Part shown: one piece after another, positions 11,984 through 23,880 of the stretch
How the letters are laid out: each line of letters opens with the position of its first letter
How positions within the stretch are numbered: the stretch's first letter is position 1
Origin: Nomia melanderi
Taxonomy: Eukaryota; Arthropoda; Insecta; Hymenoptera; Halictidae
Direction: 5' to 3'
Length of the DNA stretch: 64,000 bases
Assembly: GCF_051020985.1 (NCBI RefSeq)
Contig: NC_135002.1
Location: forward strand, 10,106,001-10,170,000
Position numbers and translations under genes: made by a program
Notes under the pieces: generated by a model
What the model was told of the DNA's origin: nothing
What the model saw: the letters and a program-made list of their open reading frames with translations, nothing else
Database searches by the model: none

Positions 11984-12185
11984 TTAACACGTTCAGAACA
12001 CTGCCACGAGAATCTTGGCAAAGATGCATAGAACAATTATTAATTATGTAATATGGCAATTACGTTACGATTTATCTAATTCGCTGTATTAGACATTTTT
12101 ATACGACGTTAATCTTGCATATTGCAATTGTAGCTTCAAGGTATTTGGAAGTGATCATAGGTGACCACCATGGTAAATTGGTTAA
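11984..12185. mobile_element. Family A TTAA-type MITE, copy A3
   Basis: The left TTAACACG begins at 11984 and is followed by a CACTGCCACGAGAATCTTGG segment that matches A1 (ACTGCCATGAGAATTTCG). The right part GGTGACCACCATGG is followed by TAAATTGGTTAA (to 12185) and matches the A1 subterminal block. TTAA is kept at both ends. A short insertion splits the left inverted repeat. Non-coding, about 202 bp. Confidence 0.7.
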
Positions 12186-13735
12186 AAATCTCTGGTGGGA
12201 TGTATAGTAAAATCAAACAATGACGAGTATAGTCAAATATATGGAACATGTATTTAATATATATTAAAATGAAGAGAAATAACTTTCGAGTATTGGCTTT
12301 TCGAATAAAAGTTAGGAAGCCTATTGTATTTTATAAACGAAGTAAGCAGTGTGTAGCTGAATATTGCGGTAGATAATGGTAAAACAATGAACAGAGAAAA
12401 CAAATGGAAAACAGAGTGGGAATGATACAGAGCAATGATGATTTAATGGGTGACTATCTATAATAGATTGGAAACACGGAATATTCCGTTACTACTAGCA
12501 GATAAAGTGTCGAGAGTCCATTCATATGGATATGAGGAACAAATTGTACAATTAGTACATTGATTAATTAATTGAGAAAATTAATACTGTTATTTGATGA
12601 AATTATGTGGAGTAGAATCCTATATCCTTTTTGTGTGGATTTTCTTGTATTCGCTTGGTTATAAACTAAAAACGGCTATGAAAGAATTCACATATATTTC
12701 TCTCATTGTTATACTTCGTGAAAATGAAAGTAAGAGAAATCCCTTTCGTGAAAATATTCTGTTAAAAATCAAATACAGATGTTATCACGTTTTACGCAAT
12801 TTCCGTTGCATTAAATATTTCCTTTATTACGTTGTATTCCCTTAAATAAAAAGTTCTATCGTGTTTGCGAAAACGATGCATTTAATTTCGTTCAATTTCC
12901 TCGATCCAATTCTCACGATGTAATTTCCACACAAACGATATCGGCACCAGCTCCTACATACGTTGCGCGTGTATTCGACAATCTTATACGCTTCCCTGGG
13001 ATGCTATAAATCAAACTGAATTCCGAGGGTGAAGAAACGAATCGAACGAGCTTGAACCGAATCTGCGAAGCTCTCTAAACCTTCGCCAAATTGTATTTAA
13101 GGATGTTAAGGCTTGTTTCGATTGTGTTCTACGAAACTCGACACTCAATATAATATGGCGTCTGCGTTTCCCCTGCACGGCGAGTTGGCGCGTATGGATG
13201 CCTCGCGATAAATGATAATATATTCGAAACACAGACAAATCCATTGACGCTAGATTATTGTAGAAAATATTAAGTAGCAGTCTGTTATCACGAATATTTT
13301 TAAACCTGAAGGTAAGTAGCATTAGTCAGCAATGCACACGCATAGTCGAATAAAGATTGCATCGTTGTTACGCAAAGATTGGAAACCTGTTCGTTTAGAA
13401 ATGAAACGAACTGTTCTAAACTTTATCTTCCATTGTCGATTTAAATGACTGCAATAAATTTAAATAATTTCCTTTAAATTTAAATGAATTTAAATACTTT
13501 TAATAATATACAGGAATTCAAGTAATCTTAATAATACGAATGGTTTCAAATAATTCTCATAATTTCAATCATTCTTTTATTTCATTAGTACAAATCGTCT
13601 AAATGCTTACGTTACAACGCGCTAGATCTTTTCTCTATCGTTTTCTCATCGTTACCTCTCTTTCAACGTTTCCATGGAATCTTTCTGCAACCCGATGATC
13701 CGAGTTGCGAAGGTTCACTTGTCTTTCGTCTATTT
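12186..13735. other. AT-rich non-coding stretch
   Basis: AT-rich, with frames of 83 (+) and 103 (-) codons lacking motifs. CCTGAAG|GTAAGTAG at 13311 is a strong donor-like sequence, but the upstream frame closes within about 50 bp. Confidence 0.5.
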
Positions 13736-13980
13736 TCTGGAAAAAGTTGAAGAAAGTCGACGACGATCAAGGACAGAACGCGTCGCGACGATAACGCGGT
13801 CGATATTATCGCGAAACACTATCGGCTCCTTGGTTCTATTAAATCCACGGCTGCTCGACTGTCGCTCGATTCGAAACGACACACCGGTGAAATCGATTCC
13901 CGCACGCGTGCGAATCGATTTTATCGTTCGCGGAATTCTTTACTATAAATCTTACGAAGTACGCCGGCATTTCTGGAGAT
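13736..13980. other. Small CpG-rich patch
   Basis: About 240 bp rich in CGAT/TCGCG. A 102-codon plus-strand frame covers it without any recognisable motif. Confidence 0.35.
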
Positions 13981-15045
13981 AGTCATCTAATTCAATTTAA
14001 GATTGCGCACCCGTCTCTACCGCTTCAGATATTTATTATAAAAAATATTCTTCTTCCAATATCTGCGTGTATGTGCGGGTTAAAATAAGAATATTAAATA
14101 ATTCTATACATTCAGTAATATATAAACTGATAACTTGTTCTTTATTCTTTTACAGATTACAACACTTTCCAAGAAAGGGTCACTCCGTCGAATTAATTAC
14201 AACTATGATCAACATTTCATCCGACACAACTATTGATGTAAATTACTGATGTACCATTACTGATGTAAATGTAGAAAATCGTTTAAACGACTAATTTATA
14301 TTACATTCTATTTTCGATATCATTCAATATCGGGAACACTCGTGAACACACACAGATTCAATAAATTACACAATGTTATCGTGTCGGTTCGAACGAACGC
14401 GAAATGTAAGCAAGTTGGTCGAAAGGAGTACAGTTGCGACAGAAAAATTGAAAAAAGCGCAGAGAAATTAATATCATTATCGCGATCACTTATCTGCGAT
14501 CCATCGATCGCGGCAAATTACGTATGTACATATAATCTGTGAGCAGCGTAACGCGACCAAGTCATTGTCCGGTTTGTTTACGCGCTCGTATGCGAACAGC
14601 GCATGAGTTTCTTCGCGCTAAATTTTGAAATCATTTCGATCGGAGCGTTAGCCTACTTTCCGCGACGGTTGTGCAATATGGAGTAAACCGTAATCGAGCT
14701 TAATAAATCGTGTCACATTCGCGATTTCTATCGCGTTATCGGCCGTCGCAGTCCCCCTCCTTCCATAGGCCGTTTCTCTCTTCTCCCGACTACCTATCGT
14801 GTGTTTTCACATGTTTACCGGTGTAACCTGATTAGACGCCACGTGTATCGTTTTTTGGTACATTCTGAACCCGATCTCCACGATAATCAATATTTTCACC
14901 ATCAAAGAGAAGATAAGACCTTTTAACCAATCAATAATAAATAAAGAAATGAAAGTGTTAAGTGGAATGTTCGAAAGTAGATGAAGGGAGAAAGAATACT
15001 GTGAAGATACCGCGGAAGTTTAAATTATAACACTTCATAACGACT
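13981..15045. other. Mixed stretch
   Basis: AT-rich to 14330, then a moderately CpG-rich patch at 14560-14830, then AT-rich again. No gene seen. Confidence 0.45.
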
Positions 15046-15335
15046 ACAATAATTCAATCCAAATACAATTTATCAGTAGCCCATGACGATTCCAACACGT
15101 GTCAAATTTTAATCTGGTAATCTAGTAAATGTATCTTACTTTACTAATTAACGATCGAGTTACTTAGCGAGTACAATAATTCACTCGAAATACGTTAAAT
15201 CTTAATCGTGTGACCTGTTGAAAGAATTCTGTTCCGCTAATTACTGATCAACTTGCTTCAAAACAATAATTCGTTCAAAATACGCGACCAATTTTAATCG
15301 TATAACCTAATAAAAAAAAAGGATTGCTCTATATC
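15046..15335. repeat. Diverged tandem array, 3 units
   Basis: ACAATAATTC starts units at 15046, 15173 and 15263, each followed by a GAAATACG/CAAATAC block and a YTTAATCG-n-RACCT block. Units 2 and 3 are about 90 bp apart. Unit 1 appears to carry an extra segment of about 37 bp. Heavily diverged and non-coding. Confidence 0.6.
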
Positions 15336-15690
15336 ATGGTTCCACCTTCAAATCAGCTATGAATCATAACAACTCTTATCAGTCTTTTAACAGTATAACA
15401 ATCATTACATTACCGCAGAGCAGTCATAAACTGATGACTACTAAAAAGCAGTTACAGACAAAGAACACACGAAAATATGAAAAATTTGCTATAAGTTGGG
15501 ATAGATTCTGCCATATCGTCACCTTGCATAGAAGCATAAAACATCAACACGAACGGAAAACTAAACGCTAAACCGAATATTGCAAGACTTATTTTCGAAA
15601 TCTAATATGTATCATTAGAATCTAAATTTTAGATGAAACCGTGAATCGGAGTAGTTACCAAAAATAATTCTACTCTAACAATAAGTGACC
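15336..15690. other. AT-rich spacer
   Basis: A 70-codon plus-strand frame at 15359-15571 has no motif. Nothing else is seen. Confidence 0.45.
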
Positions 15691-16080
15691 AGCACAATCG
15701 ACCAAGCATCGATTTCCAGCAGTCCCGAGGAAATCGCTGTAGAAGCGCTCGCCGAACGCTGCCGGCAATTGATAACTAGTATCTGCCCCTTCTCGGTCGA
15801 AGGTCTCTCCAAGCCCCACCAATGATCGGTCCGGGTCACCGGTAAACGATTGGACCGGTCATTCGTCGCTGGACAGAAATAATAATCCTCCCGCTTCGGT
15901 CGCGTGTGACGGCCAAGGATGATGGGTCAAGGTGTGCACGCACGCTCCCCTGTTTCCACGCTTCCCTACCCCACCGGACAACCGCCGCTGTTGCTACCGA
16001 GCTATTGTCCATACCGATGAACATTGAAGCACTTCGAATCGCTTCGCATTCGAACAGGCGCCGGAAGATTTGAATCACTT
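15691..16080. other. GC-rich island
   Basis: A CpG-rich island with an 80-codon minus-strand frame of no recognisable family. Possible regulatory DNA. Confidence 0.35.
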
Positions 16081-16148
16081 TGAATATTATTCGATTCTAT
16101 GAAAGGTCTTGAAATATTTAGTCAACCACTATTCAGGATTGAAAATTA

Positions 16149-16389
16149 TTAACTTCTCGCACTCGGAAGTCTTTTGCTAGAAATATTCAATATACTTTCG
16201 ATAAAACTTGGACAATGTTCGTTGAAACTAATTCAATGAGTCACACGTGAATTAAGGAATAAAATAATTTTACTTCAATATTTTATATAGTGGTACATTA
16301 TAAGTTCAATATTAAATATCGAAGTTTATCATTTTATCGTATCAAACCAAGTGGTCATCATGAGTCATCTCTCGAGTGCTAAGGGTTGA
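16149..16389 (-). mobile_element. Family C TTAA-type MITE, copy C2
   Basis: The left end TTAACTTCTCGCACTCGGAA (from 16149) is a diverged inverted match to CTCGAGTGCTAAGGGTTGA (ending 16389). On the minus strand the interior reads TTTGATACGATAAAATGATA and aligns with copies C1 and C3. About 241 bp, non-coding. The right outer tetranucleotide has decayed to TTGA. Confidence 0.7.
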
Positions 16390-16715
16390 AGGTTTTAGAA
16401 TATTTTACTTATGCCTTTCACATATAATTGAAAGTATTCCTATCTGCAGTTCAAGATCCCGAAAACATATTGAAGAATAAATAAACCTGATCGTAATTGG
16501 TACAAGTTGAAACAGGCAAACTAACTTGCATGCAATGTAACCTTATGTTGAGAGGCGGGCTACTTTCCAGTGACCCACCCTGTCTAACCGTATCAACGAA
16601 TAGCAAATTAGTATCGAAATCGAGAAAGATGAAAACTAGCCAATTATACGCGTATTCCTCCGCATAGTCGTCAAGCTGTAGACGGACATTATCAAACGCG
16701 TCGCGAGACCTCGCG
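16390..16715. other. AT-rich spacer
   Basis: Nothing recognisable. Confidence 0.45.
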
Positions 16716-16718
16716 ACC

Positions 16719-17209
16719 GTGAAACATGTTTCGCAGAGCGATTGTCTCTGTAAGCCGCGTCGGGCCGTACTCGCACGTCCAGCAAGCGCCAGAAAAAGGT
16801 GTCTTTACGACGCCGACCAGATACGCTCTTATCCTGCGGACTTTATGGACCGTAAACACCCAAGTTTATTGGGTTCCGGAGTGAAGAGGGCGCTTCTTTC
16901 TCGCTTCGGAATGATTACGGGAGGAGAGACTATTCTTCTCGCACGGGGTCGACGGAAGGACGGTTCTTTTATAGTGACTGGGCTCTGCCGTTCCGCGGGA
17001 CACATTTCAGTGGGGGACCTTAATTTTCCATCGGGATTTCGGAGGGGTGGATCGATCTTAGTTTCTTTTGCTGGAGCGATTTCGTGGGCTGCGAGAATGG
17101 CCATGGCGGGAATGGGGTTGGAAATGATAATCCTGGACACTTGACGAAATATCAACCCTCTGCGGCTCGACTGGGTTGTACCATGTGTCTCCGTCAATTT
17201 GAGTGACAT
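16719..17209. other. Segment open on both strands
   Basis: A plus-strand frame (16719-17144, 141 codons, no ATG at its start) and a minus-strand ATG frame (17209 down to 16829, 126 codons) overlap for about 316 bp. Their wobble positions coincide. GC is moderate rather than extreme, so a double-open stretch is less trivially expected here than in the CpG islands. The minus frame is rich in Pro, Arg, Lys, Ile and Ser, starts at an ATG and ends just before a MITE. I do not recognise either product. It could be an exon of unknown function, a decayed coding fragment, or chance. Confidence 0.25.
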
Positions 17210-17230
17210 TTTCTGGCATAGCTTTGAGAA

Positions 17231-17451
17231 TTAACCCCTTGCCCTATGATTCCTTTCTTCACTGAGATCGATCACACTACTTTGTTATTAATAATTTATC
17301 GAAAATAAGAGAAAATTCCAGTCTTATTTCATGTCAACGTATGCTTGAAGCTGTAATAATCAATAATATGGGAATAATATGTAATTTGCACTAACACAGA
17401 TTGAACAATATTTATGTTTGTTAAATTCGCTTTTGTAGGGCAAGGGGTTAA
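17231..17451 (+). mobile_element. Family D TTAA-type MITE, copy D1
   Basis: A 221-bp element with perfect 16-bp terminal inverted repeats: TTAACCCCTTGCCCTA (17231-17246) and TAGGGCAAGGGGTTAA (17436-17451). Both ends are TTAA. The interior is AT-rich and aligns with D2 and the reverse complement of D3 through an ACTACTTTRTYGTTAATAAT-like block. No coding capacity. The GC-rich ends around an AT-rich body are typical of piggyBac-type MITEs. Confidence 0.85.
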
Positions 17452-17619
17452 GTTTCTTGGCGATGTACCGGTTGAACGTGTCTAGTTTTCGGTTTCTGCT
17501 TCAGTTAGGGAACTGTTTCGACCATATGGGATTCCGATAAATGTTGATCTAGCGGCGAACGTGTGTGTAATGATGTCAAGCTTCTCTACTTGAAATCGAA
17601 TGCTGACTGTTTGTCGCTA

Positions 17620-17855
17620 CTTCATTTGATAGAGCACAGGATGGAGTCTTATATAGAATATTATGCGTTGTATAATGCATCGATATGTGAAATATTGAAA
17701 TGAAATATCTTTCTTTCTTAATTTATGTGCGTTTTATATTAGTTTCAAATGATGTGGTTTATGTCTTATCCGTAAACGTTGAAAGTTTCTAATGAAAATA
17801 AGAGCATAAAGTAATTGTAATTTCTAACGAGAAACTTTCAAGCGCGGAGGGTTAA
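17620..17855 (+). mobile_element. Family C TTAA-type MITE, copy C4
   Basis: The interior CGATATGTGAAATATTGAAA matches C1 and C3. The right end GAGAAACTTTCAAGCGCGGA then GGGTTAA (to 17855) is a diverged family C terminus. The left terminus is not clear, so the start is approximate. Confidence 0.65.
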
Positions 17856-18250
17856 TGATGAACCGAGTTTGGAAAGAAAAGCCGACGCCGTGTTCCGTTA
17901 AAGGAAACTTTCCAGAGACTTTTCTCTCCGGTTCGGGCGTGTTTATCCTGCGACGCCGTGTGCTCGCCTACCGTGTGAACCGTGATAAGGATTATCGTCG
18001 GTCTAGCAAATCAAATATTTAGCTACAGAGAACGAGAGGGCCGCGTTGGCTTGCTGTTCGGCCAGGAACGAGGTCATTCTATCGGCGGATTATCGGTCGA
18101 TCGATTTTCTACGCATTTATACCACGCATGCTCCTATTTCTCTGGCCCCTATCTGTCGTACACTGTGTTCCGCGAATTTTCGAACGCTAAACCTGGATTC
18201 CCGCTATCAATAGGCGCAGCTGGTCGCTGGTTTTCGTTGGAACATTTTTA
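17856..18250. other. CpG-rich patch
   Basis: Moderately GC-rich with an 89-codon plus-strand frame (17982-18251) lacking recognisable motifs. Confidence 0.35.
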
Positions 18251-19024
18251 ATTGTAACGGGAATGCCACTGCAAAAACCTATTCAAGCTGTTAACGCGGA
18301 ATGTTTGCGGAAAAATATTTTATTTCTAATTTTCTAGCTCGGAACTTGTCTTTTATTAAGTGATACATATTAAAAATTTAAAGGAAATTTCATAAGAAAT
18401 ATTTAATCGTTGCCTGTTGATTCGAAATTTCTATTAGGTAAAATAAAAAGACTGATCATTTTTTGTGGAAGATTTATTAAAGAATAATTAGCTTATCGTG
18501 TCGATGAATTAGTACCTTGTTGTTGATCAAATAAAAGGAATGAAATGAAGATCGGAACAATGATCATTACGGCAATAATGAATCCGCGGTGTAGTAATTT
18601 AAAAGTTGACCGTCACGATTTATTATTTCTTTATCCAAGTTTCGCGTAAAGTAAATAACGTTTACCGGCGTGTTTAATGAAAACTCCGCTCAAGGCTACG
18701 CTCTTTGTATAATACCGCAACGATAAAGAAGAGTAAACAGGTATAAAGTAGTAAAGATAAAAACTTCAATACAGGCGCGATTAAACATTACGAACAAACT
18801 TTCAAACAAGCTCCTACGATTTCGAGGGATATAAATAACATTACCGTACGTGGTCATTAATACGGAATTCATTGTTACGAGCATCGTTAAATTTAATCCC
18901 ACGCCAAAAGAGAATCGATCGTTCTAAAATTATTGGTTTTTTTTATTTAAAAAGTTTTATTGTGTACGAAACAAAATAACAGAGCGCGGTTATTATTATC
19001 GAAATGTTTCCCCTATTTTCTGTA
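18251..19024. other. AT-rich non-coding stretch
   Basis: Nothing recognisable. A 68-codon minus-strand frame has no motif. Confidence 0.5.
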
Positions 19025-19060
19025 TTAACCCCTTAAAGGTTCTCTGCACTTGTATTACCA
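19025..19060 (+). mobile_element. Solo TTAA-type element end
   Basis: TTAACCCCTTAAAGG followed by TTCTCTGCACTTG resembles the left terminus of a TTAA element. No matching right end was found before copy D2. Confidence 0.35.
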
Positions 19061-19177
19061 GCTTCGTATTTCGTTCGAAAACTTTCTTTATCTTTTAGTT
19101 CATCTGTTCGCAATACTTGTAATATAAATACTATATTGCAAAATAAAACGACAATACTTCCTGGCCTTGATACAATA

Positions 19178-19426
19178 TTAACATAACTCCTTGTACTATA
19201 GATTCTTTTACAACTATGCTTGATGAAACTACTTTATCGTTAATAATTTACTACAAAAAGGAAAGAATTTGATATTACATCAATATCTACGTTTACTCTA
19301 AACGTTAACAACTGATAATAGAAAAGTAATATTCAATTTATACCCGCTAAAAGCAAAGAACATTTACCAAATCCACTTTAAAATTTTCATCGCAAGTCTG
19401 ATACGACGTTAAGAACAAGGGATTAA
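19178..19426 (+). mobile_element. Family D TTAA-type MITE, copy D2
   Basis: The interior is closely similar to the reverse complement of D3, sharing GATAATAGAAAAGTAATATT (19314-19333) and an AACTACTTTATCGTTAATAA block. The ends are degenerate: TTAACATAACTCCTTG at left and ACAAGGGATTAA at right, with TTAA kept at both. About 249 bp, non-coding, older than D1. Confidence 0.75.
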
Positions 19427-19603
19427 TAAAATTATATAGAGCACTATATGTAAGACACTAAAAATTTAACAATTAAACATGAAGAAATTCTTTTTAAATC
19501 TTTCTTTCACTGGCGAGCAATAAAAAATGAGAAATACAATTTGTGTTACAGCAAACGTGAACTGGATTCTTCTTCCGATTCGATTCTGCCTAATATTATT
19601 TCA

Positions 19604-19660
19604 TTAACCCCTTCTCCCATGATATCGCGTCTGACTCGTGGTGAAAATTCTAACCCGCGA
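19604..19660 (-). mobile_element. Family D terminal fragment
   Basis: TTAACCCCTTCTCCCATGAT followed by ATCGCGTCTGACTCGTGG matches the first 40-50 bp of D3 (TTAACCCCTTGACCTACGAT then GTCGTGTCAGACTCGCG). The rest of the element is absent. It lies about 180 bp from D2. Confidence 0.6.
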
Positions 19661-20640
19661 GTTGCTATACATTCGCGAGAATAGAAAACGAGGCACATTC
19701 GGCCAGGAAACAAATGGAAAAGCGTGAGAGTGAAATGGGAACGCGGTGCGAAAGAAAGCGTCATTAAAGCGCGTGCACATGGTTACCGGGTTAAGAAGGT
19801 CGTCGACCGGCGCGCCGCCGAGGAAAAGAGATAGAAAGGAAAATCGCTACTTTCCACGATTAATGATCCGCTCTTGACGTTCGTTTTCCGCGATTGCACG
19901 CGGCCCGTTCGAATCGGTCTATGTCAATCATCGCGGACGACGCTGACTAATGGGACGGTCAGTGATTTTCTGTACAAATACAGAATTTTCCTCCAGCCGG
20001 GAATAGAACCGAGCCACAACAAAGTCACATGACTCGGTCGCGATCATGTGGCGACACGGGGATATTTTACTGCGAGAATATTTTCGATCGAAACATTTTT
20101 ATACTTTGTTCAAAACCCCGGAGTAATCGCTCTTAATTGGTTCATCTTTATTCTAGAACTTCAACACCGCTCCGTGATCAAAAAATCTCGAATACGTTAT
20201 AACGAATAATGTTATTTTGAATGAATTTTAATTGAGCTGGTTTGTAAATTCGTTTTATTCACAGCGATATTTTAATGAAAGTAGAATCTTGAAGTGCAGC
20301 TTAAGTACTACCTAATAATACCCAATTCTATTAGGAAATTATCATGAATACAATAGGCAATGATGAAAAGATTCACTAGGGAAACGTTTATCAATTTTCT
20401 TTTATGCTTTCTCTTTGCAATCCAAACTTCATAACAAACTACTCTCATCAACTGTCACTTAGCATATGCACCGTCAATTGGAAATGTATTATTACGTTAG
20501 AAACCGTAGAATTAAGTTAATCAACCAATTAAGCCACATTACCTGACATGACGTGAATTGAGTAACAACCTGTGAAAGGTAATCAGAACGAAATAATAAT
20601 ACACCATGTCTCCTCGTTGAATTAAAAGATTGATTAATCG
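19661..20640. other. Mixed stretch
   Basis: A CpG-rich patch at 19770-20080 is followed by AT-rich DNA to 20640. No gene seen. Confidence 0.45.
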
Positions 20641-20950
20641 GCGAACACGAGCCCCGTCGAAAAGTATATACTCGACGACCACTCGGCTGCTCGATCAAAA
20701 GCGTCATCGGTTGATTGTTCGTTATCTCCGCGCGGCGTCCGCGAAAGTGAAAGCGATGGAAGAGTGAAAACGCGGGTCGCATTCGTTAATTCCGCCCGAC
20801 GTACGGTAAAATGGCACGTTCCGCGAAAGTTCGCTGGCACACGCTTCGCGAAAACTGTTTGGTTCCGCCGTGACGGAAATCTGCAATCGTGGTTCGATTA
20901 CCTCGGCTTCGTTTCGCTGCGGTTCTGTTTTCCGCTGCCGCTTTTCAATT
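20641..20950. other. CpG-rich patch
   Basis: A moderately GC-rich patch with overlapping plus (102 codons) and minus (96 and 68 codons) frames. None is recognisable. Confidence 0.35.
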
Positions 20951-22215
20951 TTATTTTATGCAATCGGACTCGGTTTCAATTGAACATTCTGGGAAACACA
21001 AGTTTTTCAGCGGACAAAATATTTTTAAAAACGTATGTAATATGTTTAAACGATTTGTATACATATATTTAATACAGAACGACTTCGTAATTTTAATATT
21101 TCATTTATAATTTTCATCGTTCGTATCGTAGATGTGATTTTAAACGCTGATATTTTTTTAAGTAATCGTCTCATGGTATTGTTGATCAATTTCAATCTGA
21201 TTAGTTTTTTAGCAACTACTGGTAGATTTTACTAGACAGATATTTTATTAAATATATGTGATTAAGTTGATTGACTGATTTGGATGTGTAGAAGATGGAG
21301 GAGAGAAGGAAGTCAAATGAAACAATTATGATGAAAAATTTCCGATTTGCACAATGTCCTGCGTGATCTTGGCACGTCATTCTTCTGCGTTTTCCTCAAT
21401 TAATAAACTGGACACCATTTGCGTAGCTTTACGTCACTCTATATTTGTTAAGACTTTATGCGTCAGACTTATGAACACCGCAGCTATTTTAAAATTAACT
21501 GATATGGCCGTATGTATTCCAAGTTCAGTAAGTGATTCCATTCTTTATAGAATAAAACACCTTGAACGTTGAATAAATTCTCATTTGTATCACTAATTAT
21601 TAATTAAAATTCATTTTTCAAATCATCTCGTTCAATTACAAAACACATTCATCAACTAATGTATTCGAATGATTACTTATTCGCTGAATTTTATTCGTTA
21701 TTCGTAACTTTCATTCATAATTCGAATCAAACATTGCCCATCGCTGATTCTGAAACGTCTAATTATCCAATTAACACTAAATTTATGCCCCATTATTGAC
21801 CAGTCCATTATTCCTAGAAAAGTATCTGCCTGAAAATCACAAAAATGAGAAAAGATAAAGAGAAACGGAGAATTAAAATCCAACTAAATGACCTTCATCA
21901 AATTTAATATCCGACAAATAGGCGAGTAAATTCTATCGCCAAAAAAACTGATCGATTCGAATTCGTCAATGAAACTGTAGCACGCGAAGGAAACACGTTC
22001 GTACGCAGAGGAGCAACGATTTTGTGATTTGTATCGGAACGAGCACGTGATCCAGTGAGTCAATATCGAACTACCGATCGGAAGACCGAGGCGTTTCCTG
22101 TCTCGTTTCGGTTTCCGATTCGTGGCTGCACCTTGACGCGAAGAGTCGATTACTCACGATCCCGTTAAAACCCGTTGATATCAGCTTGGAGCGGCTCCGA
22201 CTAGTCTGAAACAGC
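20951..22215. other. AT-rich non-coding stretch
   Basis: AT-rich to about 21900, then moderate GC. Frames of 60-73 codons carry no motif. No repeats were noticed. Confidence 0.5.
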
Positions 22216-22226
22216 GACCCACTTAC

Positions 22227-22471
22227 CTCGAACCTCCTGTTTGCGTAAGAATTTCTCATGTTTCCCGTGTACTACTGGAGTTTCGCGTGTCATTACGGGT
22301 AAACGTCTTCTTCCTCTCCTCTGCCTCTGCCCTTCCGCCATCGCCATCGATTCACTCGCGTTCCCGCTGACCACAGACGGGTCGACGACCTTACATGTCT
22401 TCAAGAGACTTCGTCTGCCTCACCGGCGTGCCTTTCGATCCCGACACCTCGACTTCCCTATAACCTTTCCG
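22227..22471 (-). CDS. Candidate exon(s), unknown product
   Basis: On the minus strand, CCCTGCTTTTTTAG| is a good acceptor, so an exon could begin at 22471. A frame from there runs 26 codons (including VEVSGSKGTPVRQTKSLEDM) and stops at 22391-22393. An overlapping frame then stays open to a consensus donor GGTTCGAG|GTAAGTGG (exon end 22227), and holds ATGGCGATGG at about 22347. A third frame gives an 11-codon ATG exon (MRNSYANRRFE) ending in phase 0 at the same donor. Signals are consistent with a minus-strand exon, but the frames conflict and the plus strand is also open for 90 codons. No family recognised; it may be a 5' exon. Confidence 0.25.
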
Positions 22472-22513
22472 CTAAAAAAGCAGGGAATATTCAACATTTC
22501 TGGAAGGAAATAG

Positions 22514-23030
22514 TGTCAGTCGTTTCCGTGATTTTTGTCAGATGCCAGGAGTTCTTTTTTTAAAACAGGAACTACTTAAATAATAATGCGACTGTAATAT
22601 ACCAATATTAATCAACGAGTAACCTCGTGGACAGGTTCAGAAATTCTACTATTACAGTATTAACAATTTACTTATGACGTTCTCACGCTTTATTATTATC
22701 CTTATTCTTACTGTTACTGTTATTTCCTTGTTACCTTCGCGTGCAATTACGAAAGGGTTGAAATATATTATAAAAAAATACCTTTTATTTAATATACTCA
22801 CTATACTCCAAAATATATATTGTTTTATTGCATGCAACTCTGCATTCAACTAATATTCTCTTTTACAAGTAAACCAAACAATCGCTACAAATCCGTCACC
22901 CGTTAAGGGTCAATCTCAGCACCATTATTCCGCTCGACAAAACCAATAACACGATGAAAATATCGAACACACGTGATCACATTTAAGTTACAGCCCAACA
23001 CTCCTCCGGTCATCTCCATCCGAATCAATC
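22514..23030. other. AT-rich spacer
   Basis: Nothing recognisable. Confidence 0.5.
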
Positions 23031-23880
23031 CACGAATCTCGCCAGCCGCTATTTTTCCCGGGCGACCGGTATCGATCCCGCTTGTTTGAGCAGGGTGCAC
23101 CGACCCCGGTCGGAGCGGAGTCGAGTGTAGTCGAGAGGCGACCAGGCGGGCTGCTGATCGAATAAAAGAAAAGGAAAGGACTTTTTCCCGGATCGATCCG
23201 GCCCGTTCGGCCGTGGCTCGGCCGAGTCATCCGTTTCCAGGCGATCGGAGTCGTCTTTTGCCAGGTCGTCGAACCGGAGGGATTTCCTCTTCTCCGGCCG
23301 GTGATGAGAGAGGTGACCATACGGTATTTCCTTCGGCCTCCTGCACAAACTCGCGCGCGCCTGCACCGCCGCGCGCGCGCGCGAACTCATTGTCGGACGA
23401 GGAGGAGGAAGCGACGACCGATAGAGAGCGAGAGATAGAGAGGGATCGAGAGATAGATAAGCGGATAAATAAAGATAGAGGACCGACGAGATAGTGGGAA
23501 GGCGAGAGGGAGACGGTTGGATGGATAGCTGGACAGAAAGGGAGGATGGTAGGTGAGAGGAGTATAGGTAGTTGGATGGTTGGAGAGGGGCAGCGCGAGA
23601 GTGGAGGGATAGAGGGGGAGAGAAAAGGTCGAAGGAGGAGAACGAGGAGGAGGAAGCAGGTGGAGGAAGACAGCATAACTGTACCATCTATCCCGTGGTC
23701 TGGCAGCCCTTTTCAGGGTTCACGAACCCCGTTGACCGGGCCGAATTCGAAGGTCATTGCTCCAGTTCCGTTCTCCGCTGGAAAACTACCCGAGAATTTT
23801 AGACATGACGTAATTATCCCGTTGCCATCCGCGGACGGTGTACATGTATGTCACCGTGTTCATTAGCCGGCTAACAGTCG
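23031..23880. other. Large GC-rich island
   Basis: One of the largest CpG-dense islands in the window. On the minus strand an ATG at about 23391 opens a frame, MSSRARAAVQARASLCRRPK and on, of about 114 codons to 23049. It includes acidic and basic clusters (a DDLAKDDSDRLETDD segment). Two other minus frames are open over the same bases, so coding is not demonstrated. The 5' part of this frame lies on the pyrimidine-rich face of the GA-rich tract. It could be a promoter with a first exon; the product is unknown. Confidence 0.35.
23395..23675. repeat. GA-rich low-complexity tract
   Basis: About 280 bp almost entirely of purine-rich words (GAGGAGGAGG, GAGAGATAGA, GGATGGATAG) on the plus strand. 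Frames through it give repetitive Arg/Glu or Ser/Leu/Pro peptides and should not be read as proteins. Confidence 0.85.

Noticed and set aside
23395..23687. Ser/Leu/Pro-rich minus-strand frames over 140 codons
   Set aside because: They are readings of the pyrimidine strand of a GA-rich low-complexity tract.
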